From: WS-9 sp036274595
Lineage (GTDB): Bacteria; Eisenbacteria; RBG-16-71-46; SZUA-252
Reading direction: 5' to 3'
DNA: 64,000 bases
Assembly (NCBI GenBank): GCA_036274595.1
Contig: DASUFL010000147.1
Span: 1-64,000 of the forward strand
In this document: positions 25,956 through 35,579 of the stretch, one piece after another
How positions within the stretch are numbered: position 1 is the stretch's first letter
How the letters are laid out: every line of letters starts with the position of its first letter
Notes under the pieces: generated by a model
Seen by the model: only the letters and a program-made list of their open reading frames with translations
Told to the model about the DNA's origin: nothing
Databases searched by the model: none
Translations under genes and position numbers: made by a program

Positions 25956-28079
25956 ATGCCGCGAATCATCGCCGTACTCGCCTTGGCTGCCATTCTCGTG
26001 GGCGCTGCCTCGCCCGCGGGAGCGTGGCCCTCGCCTCACAGCCTCGGCTCGCTCGCCTATGTCTCGCCGGCGCCCGGCTCGGCCCGGCACAACGCAGCCA
26101 CCAACGTGATCGTTCGACCGGGGGGCGCGCTGGACGCAGCGTCGTTCGGACCCTCGAGCATCGAGGTGTCCGGATCCGTCTCGGGATCTCATACCGGGAC
26201 GCTCCGGCTCTCGGACGATGGCGAAACCCTGGTCCTCCGTCCGGACACTCCCTTCGCCCCGGGCGAGACGGTGACGTGCTCGATCGCCGCCGGGCTCGAG
26301 ACCGTTCCCGGGGGGAGCCGCGAAGGGGAGACCTTCACGTTCGAGATCGCTCCCCTCGAGCCACCGAGCGTCGCCATGGTCTCGCCGCTCGAGGACGAGC
26401 TCGGATTCGCGCCGGGTCCTCTCTCACTCCGCGGAGGCCTCGCGCCGAGCGCTCGCGCCGATTCGATTCCCGCGGACTTGCCCGAGGTCTCGACCGTGGT
26501 GTCGGGAACGCCTGCCGAGGGGGTCCTGTTCCTCTGCGACATCCGCTTCGACGACGGCACCTACCGGTCGCACCTCATGGTGCTTCGGGATGACGGCACG
26601 CCCGTCTTCGCCCGCGGCCTTCGGGGAAGCGGCTACGACTTCAAGGCGCAACAAAACGGGAGGGTCACCTACTTCGACGCCGCTGCGGGCCGTTTCTACG
26701 CCATGAACGCGAACTTCGCGCTCGTGGACAGCTTCGAGTGCGGGAACGGCTACGTGACCGACATCCACGAGCTGCAGCTCCTACCCAACGGGCATGCGCT
26801 CCTCATGGCCTACGACCCGCGCACGGTGGACCTGAGCGGCGTGGTTCCGGGAGGGAGCACGCAGGCGGTGGTGCTCGGGCTCATCGTTCAGGAGCTGGAC
26901 CGACATCGGGACGTCGTGTTCCAGTGGCGCTCGTGGGATCACTTCCAGATCACGGACTGCGTGAGCCGGCCCCTCACGGGGGCACGGGTGGACTATGTGC
27001 ACGGGAACGCCATCGAGCGCGACGCTGACGGCAACCTGCTCGTCTCGTCGCGCCATCTGGACGAGATCACGAAGATCGACCGCGCGACGGGTGAGATTCT
27101 CTGGAGGCTCGGCGGCGTCAACAACGAGTTCACGTTCACGAACGATCCCGGCCGCTTCTCGCAGCAGCACTCGATCCGCCGTCTCGCGAACGGGCACCTC
27201 CTCCTGTACGACAACGGGAACTATCACGTCCCCGCGCTCTCCCGCGCCGTGGAGTACTCGGTGGACGAGGTGGCGAAGACCGCGACCGTCGTCTGGGAGT
27301 ACCGGAATGTGCCGGACGTCTATAGTTCGGCGATGGGCTCGGTCGAGCGGCTCGCGAACGGAAACACCGTGATCGGCTGGGGAAACACCAGCCCGGCGCT
27401 GACCGAGGTGACGCCCTCCGGGGCCGAGGTGTTCGAGCTGGCGCTGCCGCCAGCCGTCTATTCGTACCGGGCCTTCCGCTCCGTGTGGCCCCCCGTGCTC
27501 CCGGCCTCGGTGGCCCTCCGATCCGGCGCCGTGGTCCACGCCTCCCAGGGGGGAACCGTCACGATCGACATCTCGGGCGAGGGGTTCGCACCCGATTCCA
27601 TCATCCCGGAGAGTGTCCGGTTGGACGGAGTCCCAGCGGAAGGGTTCGTGCCTCCTGCGTTCCCCGGCGGCGCCGCCACATTCCGTTTTCCCGCCGACCC
27701 CCTCCTCGCGAGCCACGCCCCTGGGCAGAGCGCGCTCGCATTCGCCGGTTCCTTGGTGAGCGGAGAGCGGATCCATGGTGTCGTGGACGTGACGATCGAG
27801 GGATCGCGCAGGGTCGGCGCGCGCATGGCGTCGGCGATCGGATCCGTTCCGATCCGGCTCGCGCTCCGCGCGACGGCGTCGCCGCGCACGGTGCGCCTGG
27901 CCGCCTACGACATTCGCGGACGCCGCGTCGCGGAGTGGACGGCGGATGTGGACGCCTCGGGTATCGTGTCCTGGGACGGCCGCGGGCCCGACCGGGCTCC
28001 GCTGCCGTCCGGGATCTACTATGTCCGGACCGAGGGCGCCGCCCTGACGGAGACGGCCAAGGTCATACTCGCTCGGTGA
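25956..28079 (+). CDS. Secreted arylsulfotransferase-like protein with Ig-like and FlgD-like C-terminal domains
   Basis: A 707-residue exported protein. A signal peptide covers residues 1-24. Residues about 30-130 look like an SbsA-type Ig domain (YVSPAPGS, then LVLRPDTPFAPGETVTC). Residues about 190-515 resemble the arylsulfotransferase (ASST) beta-propeller: TDIHELQLLPNGHALLMAYD, VDYVHGNAIERDADGNLLVS, TGEILWRLGG and QQHSIRRLANGHLLLYDNG, with the conserved histidines in HELQ, VHGN and QQHS. The last 80 residues match the FlgD-like immunoglobulin tail used in FCB-type secreted proteins (YDIRGRRV, SGIYYVR). GGAG precedes the ATG. It might sulfate or bind the exported polysaccharide; activity is unproven. 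Confidence 0.8.
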   Translation: MPRIIAVLALAAILVGAASPAGAWPSPHSLGSLAYVSPAPGSARHNAATNVIVRPGGALDAASFGPSSIEVSGSVSGSHTGTLRLSDDGETLVLRPDTPFAPGETVTCSIAAGLETVPGGSREGETFTFEIAPLEPPSVAMVSPLEDELGFAPGPLSLRGGLAPSARADSIPADLPEVSTVVSGTPAEGVLFLCDIRFDDGTYRSHLMVLRDDGTPVFARGLRGSGYDFKAQQNGRVTYFDAAAGRFYAMNANFALVDSFECGNGYVTDIHELQLLPNGHALLMAYDPRTVDLSGVVPGGSTQAVVLGLIVQELDRHRDVVFQWRSWDHFQITDCVSRPLTGARVDYVHGNAIERDADGNLLVSSRHLDEITKIDRATGEILWRLGGVNNEFTFTNDPGRFSQQHSIRRLANGHLLLYDNGNYHVPALSRAVEYSVDEVAKTATVVWEYRNVPDVYSSAMGSVERLANGNTVIGWGNTSPALTEVTPSGAEVFELALPPAVYSYRAFRSVWPPVLPASVALRSGAVVHASQGGTVTIDISGEGFAPDSIIPESVRLDGVPAEGFVPPAFPGGAATFRFPADPLLASHAPGQSALAFAGSLVSGERIHGVVDVTIEGSRRVGARMASAIGSVPIRLALRATASPRTVRLAAYDIRGRRVAEWTADVDASGIVSWDGRGPDRAPLPSGIYYVRTEGAALTETAKVILAR

Positions 28080-28122
28080 TCCCTGGCTGCCTGGCGTCTC
28101 TTCGCCGAAACCCGATTCCGAC

Positions 28123-29520
28123 ATGCAGCTGATCTTGCTGATCGCCGAGTCGCTTCTTCTGTTGGCCGGGCTCTTGACGGGCCACCTCTGGGCCGCTGTG
28201 GGGATCGGCGCCGGGCTCGTCTACCTCTTGATCTCCCTCCAAAATCCGGAGCTTGCCTGGGCTCTGGTATGGCTCGCCTTCCCCTTTTCGATCGAGACGC
28301 TCTTTCCAGGGGGGATCGCCCTGCACGTACCGACCGAGCCGATGATCCTGATCGCGCTCCTGGCGTGGGGGGCACGTGCGCTGGCCGGCCAACCCGTGAT
28401 GCGCTTTCCGACCTCCGAGCTGAACCTGCCGCTCGCCGCGCTCGGAGTGGCCGCGCTCCTGTCGGCGCTCCTCGGATTGGAGCCGCTCGTCGGGATCAAG
28501 GCGTGGCTCGCGATCGCGATCTACGTCGTATTCGGGTACGCCTTCCGTCTATCTGCCTGGAACGGTCCATCCAGGATCGACCGCTTCGTGCCCTGGATCG
28601 TCGGCTCGGCGGCGCTCTGGGGACTCTACGGAACGCTGCACGTCGTTGCGGCGGGAGTGTCGCTCAGGGTGGCGTACGGCGCGGCCCGTCCATTCTTCGT
28701 CGAGCACGGCGTCTACGCGGCGTATCTGGCTATGATCCTGCCGATGTCGGTCGTGTACGCGATGGAGCGCCGCGGGCGCGCCGGAGTGCTGTACGGGGCC
28801 GCTTCGATCGCGATCGCACTCGGAATCGTCTTCTCGCTCACGCGAGCCGCGTGGGTCTCGCTCGCGATCGTGCTCCCGCCCACCCTGTTCCTGTGGGGAG
28901 GCTGGAGACGGATCCTGACTCCTCTCGTGCCGGCGGCGGTCCTGGCGCTTGCCCTGGCGCTCGTGGTTCCGGCCACCCGATCCGAGCAATCGCTCGGGCG
29001 ACATGTGGAGTCGATCGGCAATGCGAGCGACCCCTCGAACCTGGAGCGCTTGAACCGCTGGATCGCGGCCGTGGGGATGGCGAAGGACCATCCGCTGCTC
29101 GGCGTGGGCGTGGGGGCCTACCCGGACGCCTACCACCTGTACCGTCGGAAGATCTTCTTCACCGAGCTCGTCTACCAGCGCATGGGCGCCCACTCGGAGG
29201 CGTTTCGCCTGCTCGCCGAGATGGGGCTGATCGGCGCTCTGGCGGCGTGCTGGCTTCTCCTGGCGACGTTTCGCACGGGCATGAAAGCCTTTTTCGCCAC
29301 GCGCGATACCGCGACCCGTGCGGTGACGCTCTCGGTGCTCGCTGGCCTCGCGACCTTTTGCCTTCACGGACTCTTCCGCACGTACTTCGATCTTGAGAAG
29401 GTGGCCGTACCTTTCTGGGCGGGGCTTGGGGTCATCGCGGCAGCAGGCTCGGCGCACCGGACCGGAAACCCGCGGAGTCCCCGTTCCACGCTCGGAGTTG
29501 CCCCGGAGCGAACGGCGTGA
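28123..29520 (+). CDS. O-antigen ligase / polymerase family membrane protein (Wzy/WaaL)
   Basis: A 465-residue protein with about eleven to twelve membrane segments. The large periplasmic loop after residue 300 carries LERLNRWIAAVGMAKDHP, GVGVGAYPDAYH and AHSEAFRLLAEMGLIG, the O-antigen ligase (Wzy_C) signature where GVG and AHSE-type histidine motifs occur. It should polymerise repeat units or attach them to an acceptor. It overlaps the next methyltransferase gene by four bases. A second member of the family lies at 34383-35579; which is polymerase and which is ligase cannot be told from sequence. Confidence 0.85.
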   Translation: MQLILLIAESLLLLAGLLTGHLWAAVGIGAGLVYLLISLQNPELAWALVWLAFPFSIETLFPGGIALHVPTEPMILIALLAWGARALAGQPVMRFPTSELNLPLAALGVAALLSALLGLEPLVGIKAWLAIAIYVVFGYAFRLSAWNGPSRIDRFVPWIVGSAALWGLYGTLHVVAAGVSLRVAYGAARPFFVEHGVYAAYLAMILPMSVVYAMERRGRAGVLYGAASIAIALGIVFSLTRAAWVSLAIVLPPTLFLWGGWRRILTPLVPAAVLALALALVVPATRSEQSLGRHVESIGNASDPSNLERLNRWIAAVGMAKDHPLLGVGVGAYPDAYHLYRRKIFFTELVYQRMGAHSEAFRLLAEMGLIGALAACWLLLATFRTGMKAFFATRDTATRAVTLSVLAGLATFCLHGLFRTYFDLEKVAVPFWAGLGVIAAAGSAHRTGNPRSPRSTLGVAPERTA

Positions 29521-30053
29521 GCGTGATGAACGGGATCCCGGACATCCTCGACCTCGGCTGCGGTCAGACCAAGCATTCGGGTGCGTTCGGGGTGGACCGC
29601 GATCCTGGCGTGCGCCCCGATCTGGTTCACGATCTGGACCGCCACCCCTTCCCGCTGCCCTCTGACCACTTTCAAACGGTCTACTGCCAGGACGTGATCG
29701 AGCACATCGAGGACATCGGGGCGTTCTTGGCCGAAATCCACCGTGTGTGTCGGAAGGGGGCGCGCATCCACATCCGCACGCCGCACTACTCGAGCTGGCA
29801 CGCGTACAACGATCCAACCCACCGGCACGCACTCGGCGTCTTCGCGCTCGACAGGTTCACGGACACGCCAGGATGGAACACGCGCTCCTCACCGCTCTTT
29901 CGTCGCCTGTCGCGGCGGATCCTCTTTCCGCGCGCCTACCGTCTCCTGGGCGTAGCTCGCCTGGCGAATGCGTTTCCATCCCGCTGGGAGCAGATGTTCG
30001 CCTGGTGCTTCCCGGCGGAAAACCTCATGTTCGAGCTCGAGGTGTTGAAATAG
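29517..30053 (+). CDS. Short SAM-dependent methyltransferase
   Basis: A 178-residue class I methyltransferase with motif I ILDLGCGQTKHSGAFGVD, a post-motif YCQDVIEHIEDI (the xDVIEHIxD pattern of Methyltransf_11 proteins), and RTPHYSSWHAYNDPTHRHAL. It is short for the family and lacks an N-terminal substrate domain. GTG start overlapping the ligase gene. Its C-terminus ends FPAENLMFELEVLK, and a decayed copy of a similar ending is found at about 31280-31334. Probably methylates a sugar in the polysaccharide. Confidence 0.8.
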   Translation: MSVMNGIPDILDLGCGQTKHSGAFGVDRDPGVRPDLVHDLDRHPFPLPSDHFQTVYCQDVIEHIEDIGAFLAEIHRVCRKGARIHIRTPHYSSWHAYNDPTHRHALGVFALDRFTDTPGWNTRSSPLFRRLSRRILFPRAYRLLGVARLANAFPSRWEQMFAWCFPAENLMFELEVLK

Positions 30054-30055
30054 GC

Positions 30056-31261
30056 ATGAGCCGTCGCGTGCCGGACGCCCCAATCCGGGTGCTCGCCGTC
30101 GACCATACCGCCGGCGTGCTGCCGTTCCGGAGGAAGTTCGCCGCGCTCGCCGCACTACCCGACATCGACTTGACGGTGCTTGCCCCGGACCGGTGGGTCG
30201 AGAACTACAGGCTGGTGCGTGCCGCCCCGACCTCGGAGGCCGGCTACAAATTCGAGGTCGGCCGCGTCGTGTGGCCGGGCTACGAGAACCGGGGATTCTT
30301 CATTGGAGGGCTGGCCGGCGCCATTCGACGCGCGCGGCCCGACATCCTCCACCTCTGGGAAGAGCCGTTCAGTTTCATCGCCCTGGAGGCGCTCCTCCTT
30401 CGGCGTTCGATCGCTCCCCGCGCCAAGGCGCTGTTCTTCTCCTCGGACAATATGACGCGCGACGGCCGCTATGCGTACCGGCCGTCGCGTCTCTATGCCG
30501 CGATCGAGCGGTGGGTTCACGGGGAGTGCGACATCGGTACAGCCGTGAGCGACGAGGTTGTGGACGTGCTGCGAGCCAAGGGCTATCGAAAGCCGATCGA
30601 CGTCGTCCCGCACGGTATCGACCTGGAGGATTACCCGGAACCGACGCGCGAGCGACGCGCGGCTGCGCGGGCTCGGATCGGGGTCGAAGGTGTCGTGGTC
30701 GGCTATGCGGGGCGGCTCCTCGCGATGAAGGGAGTGGATGTGCTGCTTCGGGCGGCCGCGGTTCTGGCGAATTCGAAGGTGGCGGCTACCGGCTTCACGG
30801 TCGTCATCGTCGGCGACGGGCCGGAGCGGGCCACCCTCGAATCCTTGGCGCGAGAGCTGGGGCTCGCCGATCGGATCCTGTTCCGTCCCGCGGTGCCCCA
30901 CGAGTCGATGCCCGAGGTCTTCGCCGCGTTCGACATGGCCGTCATTCCCTCCCTGACGACGCGGACCTGGAAGGAACAGTTCGGCCGCGTCGCGGTGGAG
31001 GCCATGGCCGCTGGCTCCGTGCCCGTGGTTTCGGACAGCGGCGCCCTGCCTTCGGTGGTCGGAGACGCCGGGATCGTGACACCCGAAGGAGATCCCGCAG
31101 CCCTCGCAGCCGCGCTCGAGCGGCTCCTGTCATCTCAGGGCAGGGAATCCTTTGCGCTTCGCGGCCGAGAGCGGGTCCGTGCGCGGTTCACATGGAGCGC
31201 GATCGCCGCGGCGCTCGCGGTACGCTACCGAGGGATGCTGTGCGGGCCAGCCGGGACCTGA
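30056..31261 (+). CDS. Glycosyltransferase family 4
   Basis: A 401-residue GT-B enzyme. The C-terminal half has the family motifs VGYAGRLLAMKGVDVLLRAA, VVIVGDGPERATLE, EQFGRVAVEAMAAGSVPVVSDSGALPSVVGDAG with the E-x7-E retaining-GT signature, and the N-terminal domain includes HLWEEPFSFIALEALL. It starts two bases after the methyltransferase stop. Probable role: adding one sugar of the repeat unit on the cytoplasmic face. Donor and linkage unknown. Confidence 0.9.
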   Translation: MSRRVPDAPIRVLAVDHTAGVLPFRRKFAALAALPDIDLTVLAPDRWVENYRLVRAAPTSEAGYKFEVGRVVWPGYENRGFFIGGLAGAIRRARPDILHLWEEPFSFIALEALLLRRSIAPRAKALFFSSDNMTRDGRYAYRPSRLYAAIERWVHGECDIGTAVSDEVVDVLRAKGYRKPIDVVPHGIDLEDYPEPTRERRAAARARIGVEGVVVGYAGRLLAMKGVDVLLRAAAVLANSKVAATGFTVVIVGDGPERATLESLARELGLADRILFRPAVPHESMPEVFAAFDMAVIPSLTTRTWKEQFGRVAVEAMAAGSVPVVSDSGALPSVVGDAGIVTPEGDPAALAAALERLLSSQGRESFALRGRERVRARFTWSAIAAALAVRYRGMLCGPAGT

Positions 31262-31279
31262 CAGCAGGGGTGCTCGGGC

Positions 31280-31334
31280 CTACGAGCTCCAGTACCTGCC
31301 CGAGGACCTCATGTTCGAGCCGGGCCCAGCCTAG
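31280..31334 (+). pseudogene. Fragment resembling the C-terminus of a methyltransferase
   Basis: In the frame ending at the TAG at 31332-31334, the DNA encodes AYELQYLPEDLMFEPGPA. This resembles the C-terminal end of class I methyltransferases of this locus, such as FPAENLMFELEVLK at the end of the gene at 29517-30053. There is no start or upstream domain in this frame apart from a shadow of the glycosyltransferase. It looks like the leftover 3' end of a lost or replaced gene. Low certainty because it is short. Confidence 0.4.
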
Positions 31335-31340
31335 GCAATG

Positions 31341-31380
31341 CTTCCGGACGGAAGAAACAATTAGCTGTCCGGCGTATGAT
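31341..31380 (+). promoter_or_regulatory. Stem-loop and -10-like element in the AT-richer gap before the methyltransferase gene
   Basis: A small stem (CTTCC/GGAAG, loop GGAC, 31341-31354) is followed by AAACAATT and then TATGAT (31375-31380), a 5 of 6 match to the -10 hexamer. No good -35 is seen. The gap 31262-31430 is clearly richer in A and T than its surroundings. A start site near 31387 would leave about 44 bases of leader before the ATG at 31431. Confidence 0.3.
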
Positions 31381-31430
31381 TGGCGAGGGATCACCGCGTG
31401 GTAAGGGTCGCAACCGTGTTGCAATAGGTC

Positions 31431-32330
31431 ATGAAGATCAACCAAACAGATTACGTGTTGGAAATTGGCAGCGGCAATAATCCCCGGCCGAGGTCGGACA
31501 TCCTGTGTGACCGGTGGATCGAAGATGACATGGAGCGCGGCGGGAACATTGTGCGGGACCGCCCGATCATCGAGGCCGATGCGCAGGACCTTCCATTCCG
31601 AGACTCAGCCTTCGACTACGTTATCTGCGCCCAGGTTCTGGAGCACGTCGATGACCCAGAGCGGATGATACGTGAATTGATGCGCGTTGCTTCGCGGGGG
31701 TATATCGAGACCCCAACCGAAGTGGCCGAGTGGCTCTACGGATGGCCCTTCCATCGCTCAGTGGTCAACCTGCTGGACGGGAAGCTTGTCATCCGGAGGA
31801 AAGACTTCACTCCACCCTTCGGTGAGCTGTTCCACGTCCTGAGCGAGCGCGACCAGACCTTCCGGAGATTTCATCTGACCCACAATCGCTTGCTCATGGT
31901 TCAGTACGAATGGGAGGGTCGGATCGACTACGAGATCCTTCCCTCCGGAACATCGGCGCTCGACCTGCGGTCGCCCGAAGTGGTGGAACGGCTTGTTCGT
32001 GACATCGCGGGTGCTTCCTTGAAGGATAGGTGGATGCCTGCCTTGAAGAGCCTGATCCCGCGCTCGGTGGCGGCTTGGGGAAAGAGCTCCCTGGCCCGCG
32101 CGAGACCGAGACAGAGAAGGGATCTCCGAGACATCATTGTCTGTCCCCGTTGCAAGGGTCCCGTGGTGTGGGAGTCACAGCAGATCTCCTGTTCGCGATG
32201 CTCCATCGAGTATCCGATCACGAGGGGTATTCCGAGGCTGTCGTTCCAAGAATCGCCGACGGACACGGCAACCGCCGGAAAGTGGGCGGTTCCGCACTGG
32301 ATTCCGGTTGGGGGAAGAGAGCGAGACTAG
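31431..32330 (+). CDS. SAM-dependent methyltransferase with C-terminal Trm112-like zinc ribbon
   Basis: A 299-residue protein. The N-terminal domain has YVLEIGSGNNPRPRSDILCD (motif I) and the acidic motif VICAQVLEHVDDPERMIREL, typical of Methyltransf_11 enzymes. Residues about 235-275 form a Trm112p-like domain with two CxxC pairs (CPRCKGP and CSRCSIEYPITRGIP). Fusion of these two parts is common in sugar-methyltransferase-like proteins of surface loci. Codon use is richer in A/T than neighbouring genes (for example GAAATTGGC, AATAAT), suggesting recent acquisition. The stop shares four bases with the stop of the converging gene (CTAG). Confidence 0.82.
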   Translation: MKINQTDYVLEIGSGNNPRPRSDILCDRWIEDDMERGGNIVRDRPIIEADAQDLPFRDSAFDYVICAQVLEHVDDPERMIRELMRVASRGYIETPTEVAEWLYGWPFHRSVVNLLDGKLVIRRKDFTPPFGELFHVLSERDQTFRRFHLTHNRLLMVQYEWEGRIDYEILPSGTSALDLRSPEVVERLVRDIAGASLKDRWMPALKSLIPRSVAAWGKSSLARARPRQRRDLRDIIVCPRCKGPVVWESQQISCSRCSIEYPITRGIPRLSFQESPTDTATAGKWAVPHWIPVGGRERD

Positions 32331-33325
32331 GCCGCCCTCCGCGCGATCGCTCTCGCGCGAAGCCACCCTCGTGCCTCAGCCACCACGAGCACGAGCGGCA
32401 CCACCGGCAGAACGAGCAACCGAGGCGGGGAGAAGCCCCACTTCGCCCACACCGCGACGAGCGTCAGGCCCGCGATCACCAGGAACCACGCCATGATGCC
32501 TTCTTCCCCCGCGATCACGGCAATAATGGCGGCCAGAAGAGCGAGAACGTAGGCGTGGCAGGCGCGAACGAAGGGGCGGCGGAAGCGGAACGGGCCGGCC
32601 CGGGCCACTTCGATCCGGTCGTGAAAGCGATCCGGGTGTCTCTGCTGAAGGAGCGCGTCCATCTCGTAGCGCCGGGCCCACAGGATCGGGTCGAGGAACC
32701 GCGGATGCTCGACCGGATGGACGACGCGCGCCGTCGGCTCACGGCCGCTGCGCGCCCCGGCGTCTTCCAGCGTGAATCCGAAGTCCGAATCCTCGCGGAA
32801 ATAGATCCCGCCGCGAAAGAACCCCTCGCAGTAGCCGCCGACCCGCTCGAACAGCGGCCGCCGGACGAAGAGGTTGGTCGGTAGGTAGTGGAGCCGGGCG
32901 CCGTCGGGTCGTCGCGACGGGCGCCCCGACGGATCGACCGTCGCGCCTTCGAGCACGTCGAGGTCGGGCTCGCGATCGAAACGGGCCGCGGCCCGCGCGA
33001 GCCAGTCGGAGTCGGGAGCGCAATCATCCTCGGTGAAGGCGAGCACGTCGCCGGTCGCGCTCCGCGCGCCTCGATTCCGCGCCGCACCGGGACCCTGCCG
33101 GGCGGGACTCCTGACCGCGGTCGCCCGCATCGAATCGATCCGCTGCGCGATCGCGGGGGTAGGCTCGGCACCGTCGAACGAGACGATGAGATCCCATCGC
33201 GAACGGTCGAGGGTCTGCGCCGCGAGGGCGTCGAGAAGCGCGTTCAGGCTGGTGTCGCGCCCCAACGTCGGGACGACGACGGTGAAGCGGAGGGTTGGGA
33301 CCGAGCCGGCTACTTCCGGCGCCAC
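32327..33325 (-). CDS. Glycosyltransferase family 2 with C-terminal membrane segments
   Basis: A 332-residue GT-A enzyme. The N-terminus has FTVVVPTLGRDTSL, DLIVSFDGAEP, GPGAARNRGARSATGDVLAFTEDDCAPDSDW (the DxD-like ED-D metal site) and a C-terminal pair or trio of hydrophobic helices (about 262-325), so it is probably membrane-anchored. No ATG fits; the GTG at 33325 places VVVPTLGRD 15 residues in. The gene follows the GDP-fucose synthase gene by 13 bases, in the same direction. Confidence 0.85.
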   Translation of the reverse strand: MAPEVAGSVPTLRFTVVVPTLGRDTSLNALLDALAAQTLDRSRWDLIVSFDGAEPTPAIAQRIDSMRATAVRSPARQGPGAARNRGARSATGDVLAFTEDDCAPDSDWLARAAARFDREPDLDVLEGATVDPSGRPSRRPDGARLHYLPTNLFVRRPLFERVGGYCEGFFRGGIYFREDSDFGFTLEDAGARSGREPTARVVHPVEHPRFLDPILWARRYEMDALLQQRHPDRFHDRIEVARAGPFRFRRPFVRACHAYVLALLAAIIAVIAGEEGIMAWFLVIAGLTLVAVWAKWGFSPPRLLVLPVVPLVLVVAEARGWLRARAIARRAA

Positions 33326-33338
33326 ATGCCCCCGGCGG

Positions 33339-34301
<963 letters not shown>

Positions 34302-34308
34302 GCGGGGG

Positions 34309-34337
34309 AGTCTCCCAGAGGCCCACGGACCCGTCAA
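34309..34337 (-). promoter_or_regulatory. Sigma-70-type promoter for fcl, probably leaderless
   Basis: Read on the minus strand: TTGACG (34337-34332), a 17-base spacer, GAGACT (34314-34309), then seven bases and the ATG at 34301. Transcription should therefore begin at or next to the start codon. Confidence 0.5.
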
Positions 34338-34382
34338 GGCGCGCGGCTTGACGCCCGGGCGCCCCGGCCCCAGGATCACGGG

Positions 34383-35579
34383 GTGTCGCTCGCCCTCGAG
34401 CGCGGGGCCGCGCTCTCGTTCCTCCTTCTGGCCGCCGCGCTTCCCTGGTCCATCGCGCCCATGTCGATCGCGGTCGCGCTGTCGGGCGCGCTCACGCTCG
34501 CATGCTGGTGGCGCCCCGGAGGCGAGCGCTGGGTGCGCACTCCGGTCGACCCCGCCGCGATTGTCTGGCTCCTGGCGCTCGCGATCGCGGCATTCGCCGG
34601 CGAGGACCCGGCCGGGAGCGTCCATCGAGTCACGAAGGGATTCATTCTCGCTCTCGTTCCTCTCGCGGCCTACCACGGGCGCGATCCGAAGCTCGCGCGG
34701 CGCGCGATCGCGGTCCTCCTCGTTTCGGCGGCCGTCGCGACGGTGTTCGCGCTCGTGAAGTTCGCCATGCAGGGGGGCGCGTTTCCGGTGCGCGTGCGCG
34801 GCGCGGTGGGGCATCCGCTCACCTACGGAGGCCAGGCGATGCTCCTCCTTGTGCTCGCGGGGGCGATCCTCTTCCGCTCGCGCGACCGACGATGGATGGG
34901 CGCGGCCGGCGCGCTGCTCCTTCTCCTCGCCCCGGCGCTCCTCGGGAGCTACACCCGGAGCGCGTGGATCGGCACCCTCGTCGGATTCGCGATCCTGATC
35001 GGCTTCACGCGAGCGCGGTGGCTCCCCGCGCTCCTTGGGGCGGTTCTCGTCCTCGTGCTGGTCATGCCCGGCGGCTACCGAGAGCGCGCGCTGAGCGTGT
35101 TCCATCCGCACGGCGTCTGGAACCGCGAGCGGATCATTCTCTGGGACGCGGGGTGGCGGATGTTTCGCGACCATCCGGTGACCGGAGTCGGGCTCGAGGA
35201 CTTGAAACCCTGGGTGGCGCGGTACCGCTCGCCCGAGGCGCACGAGCCGCCGCACGGCCACATGCACAACGTGTATCTCCAAGTGCTCGTCACGATGGGC
35301 GTGATCGGATTCGCGGCGTTCGTCTATCTGGTCACGGCGCTCTGGCGCACCGCCGCGCGTCGCCTGCGCGTCGACGCTCGCTCCGGGGATGCGGATCCCT
35401 TCGGCATGGCTCTCCGGATCGCGACCGTGGCCGCGCTCGCGGGATTTCTCGTCGCGGGGCTCTTCGAATGGAATTTCGGTGACGAGGAGCTTCTCGATCT
35501 CCTGTTCACGCTGATCGGCCTCGCCTGGGCGGCGAGCGCCTGGAGGCACGTACGCCCCGCCGCGCCGCCCTCGTCCTGA
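34383..35579 (+). CDS. O-antigen ligase / polymerase family membrane protein (second copy)
   Basis: A 398-residue protein with about ten to eleven membrane segments and the Wzy_C signature: SYTRSAWIGTLVGFAILIGF, then in the large loop WNRERIILWDAGWRMFRDHP, GVGLEDLKPW and HMHNVYLQVLVTMGVIGF. The HxHN-type motif is characteristic of WaaL-like ligases. GTG start at 34383, preceded by AGGA seven bases upstream. The frame is open far upstream but only as a shadow of the two minus-strand genes. It overlaps the start of the next glycosyltransferase. Confidence 0.85.
   Translation: MSLALERGAALSFLLLAAALPWSIAPMSIAVALSGALTLACWWRPGGERWVRTPVDPAAIVWLLALAIAAFAGEDPAGSVHRVTKGFILALVPLAAYHGRDPKLARRAIAVLLVSAAVATVFALVKFAMQGGAFPVRVRGAVGHPLTYGGQAMLLLVLAGAILFRSRDRRWMGAAGALLLLLAPALLGSYTRSAWIGTLVGFAILIGFTRARWLPALLGAVLVLVLVMPGGYRERALSVFHPHGVWNRERIILWDAGWRMFRDHPVTGVGLEDLKPWVARYRSPEAHEPPHGHMHNVYLQVLVTMGVIGFAAFVYLVTALWRTAARRLRVDARSGDADPFGMALRIATVAALAGFLVAGLFEWNFGDEELLDLLFTLIGLAWAASAWRHVRPAAPPSS
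35542..35546 (+). promoter_or_regulatory. Shine-Dalgarno GGAGG ahead of an ACG codon
   Basis: GGAGG ends five bases before ACG at 35552, in frame with the next glycosyltransferase. This ACG would give the conserved ALVLTPRLPWPQDDGGR N-terminus, which no ATG, GTG or TTG can provide. Confidence 0.4.

Noticed and set aside
34302..35549. N-terminal extension of the fcl frame to 736 residues
   Set aside because: Charged, low-complexity shadow of the ligase gene; GDP-fucose synthase begins at 34301 after a promoter.
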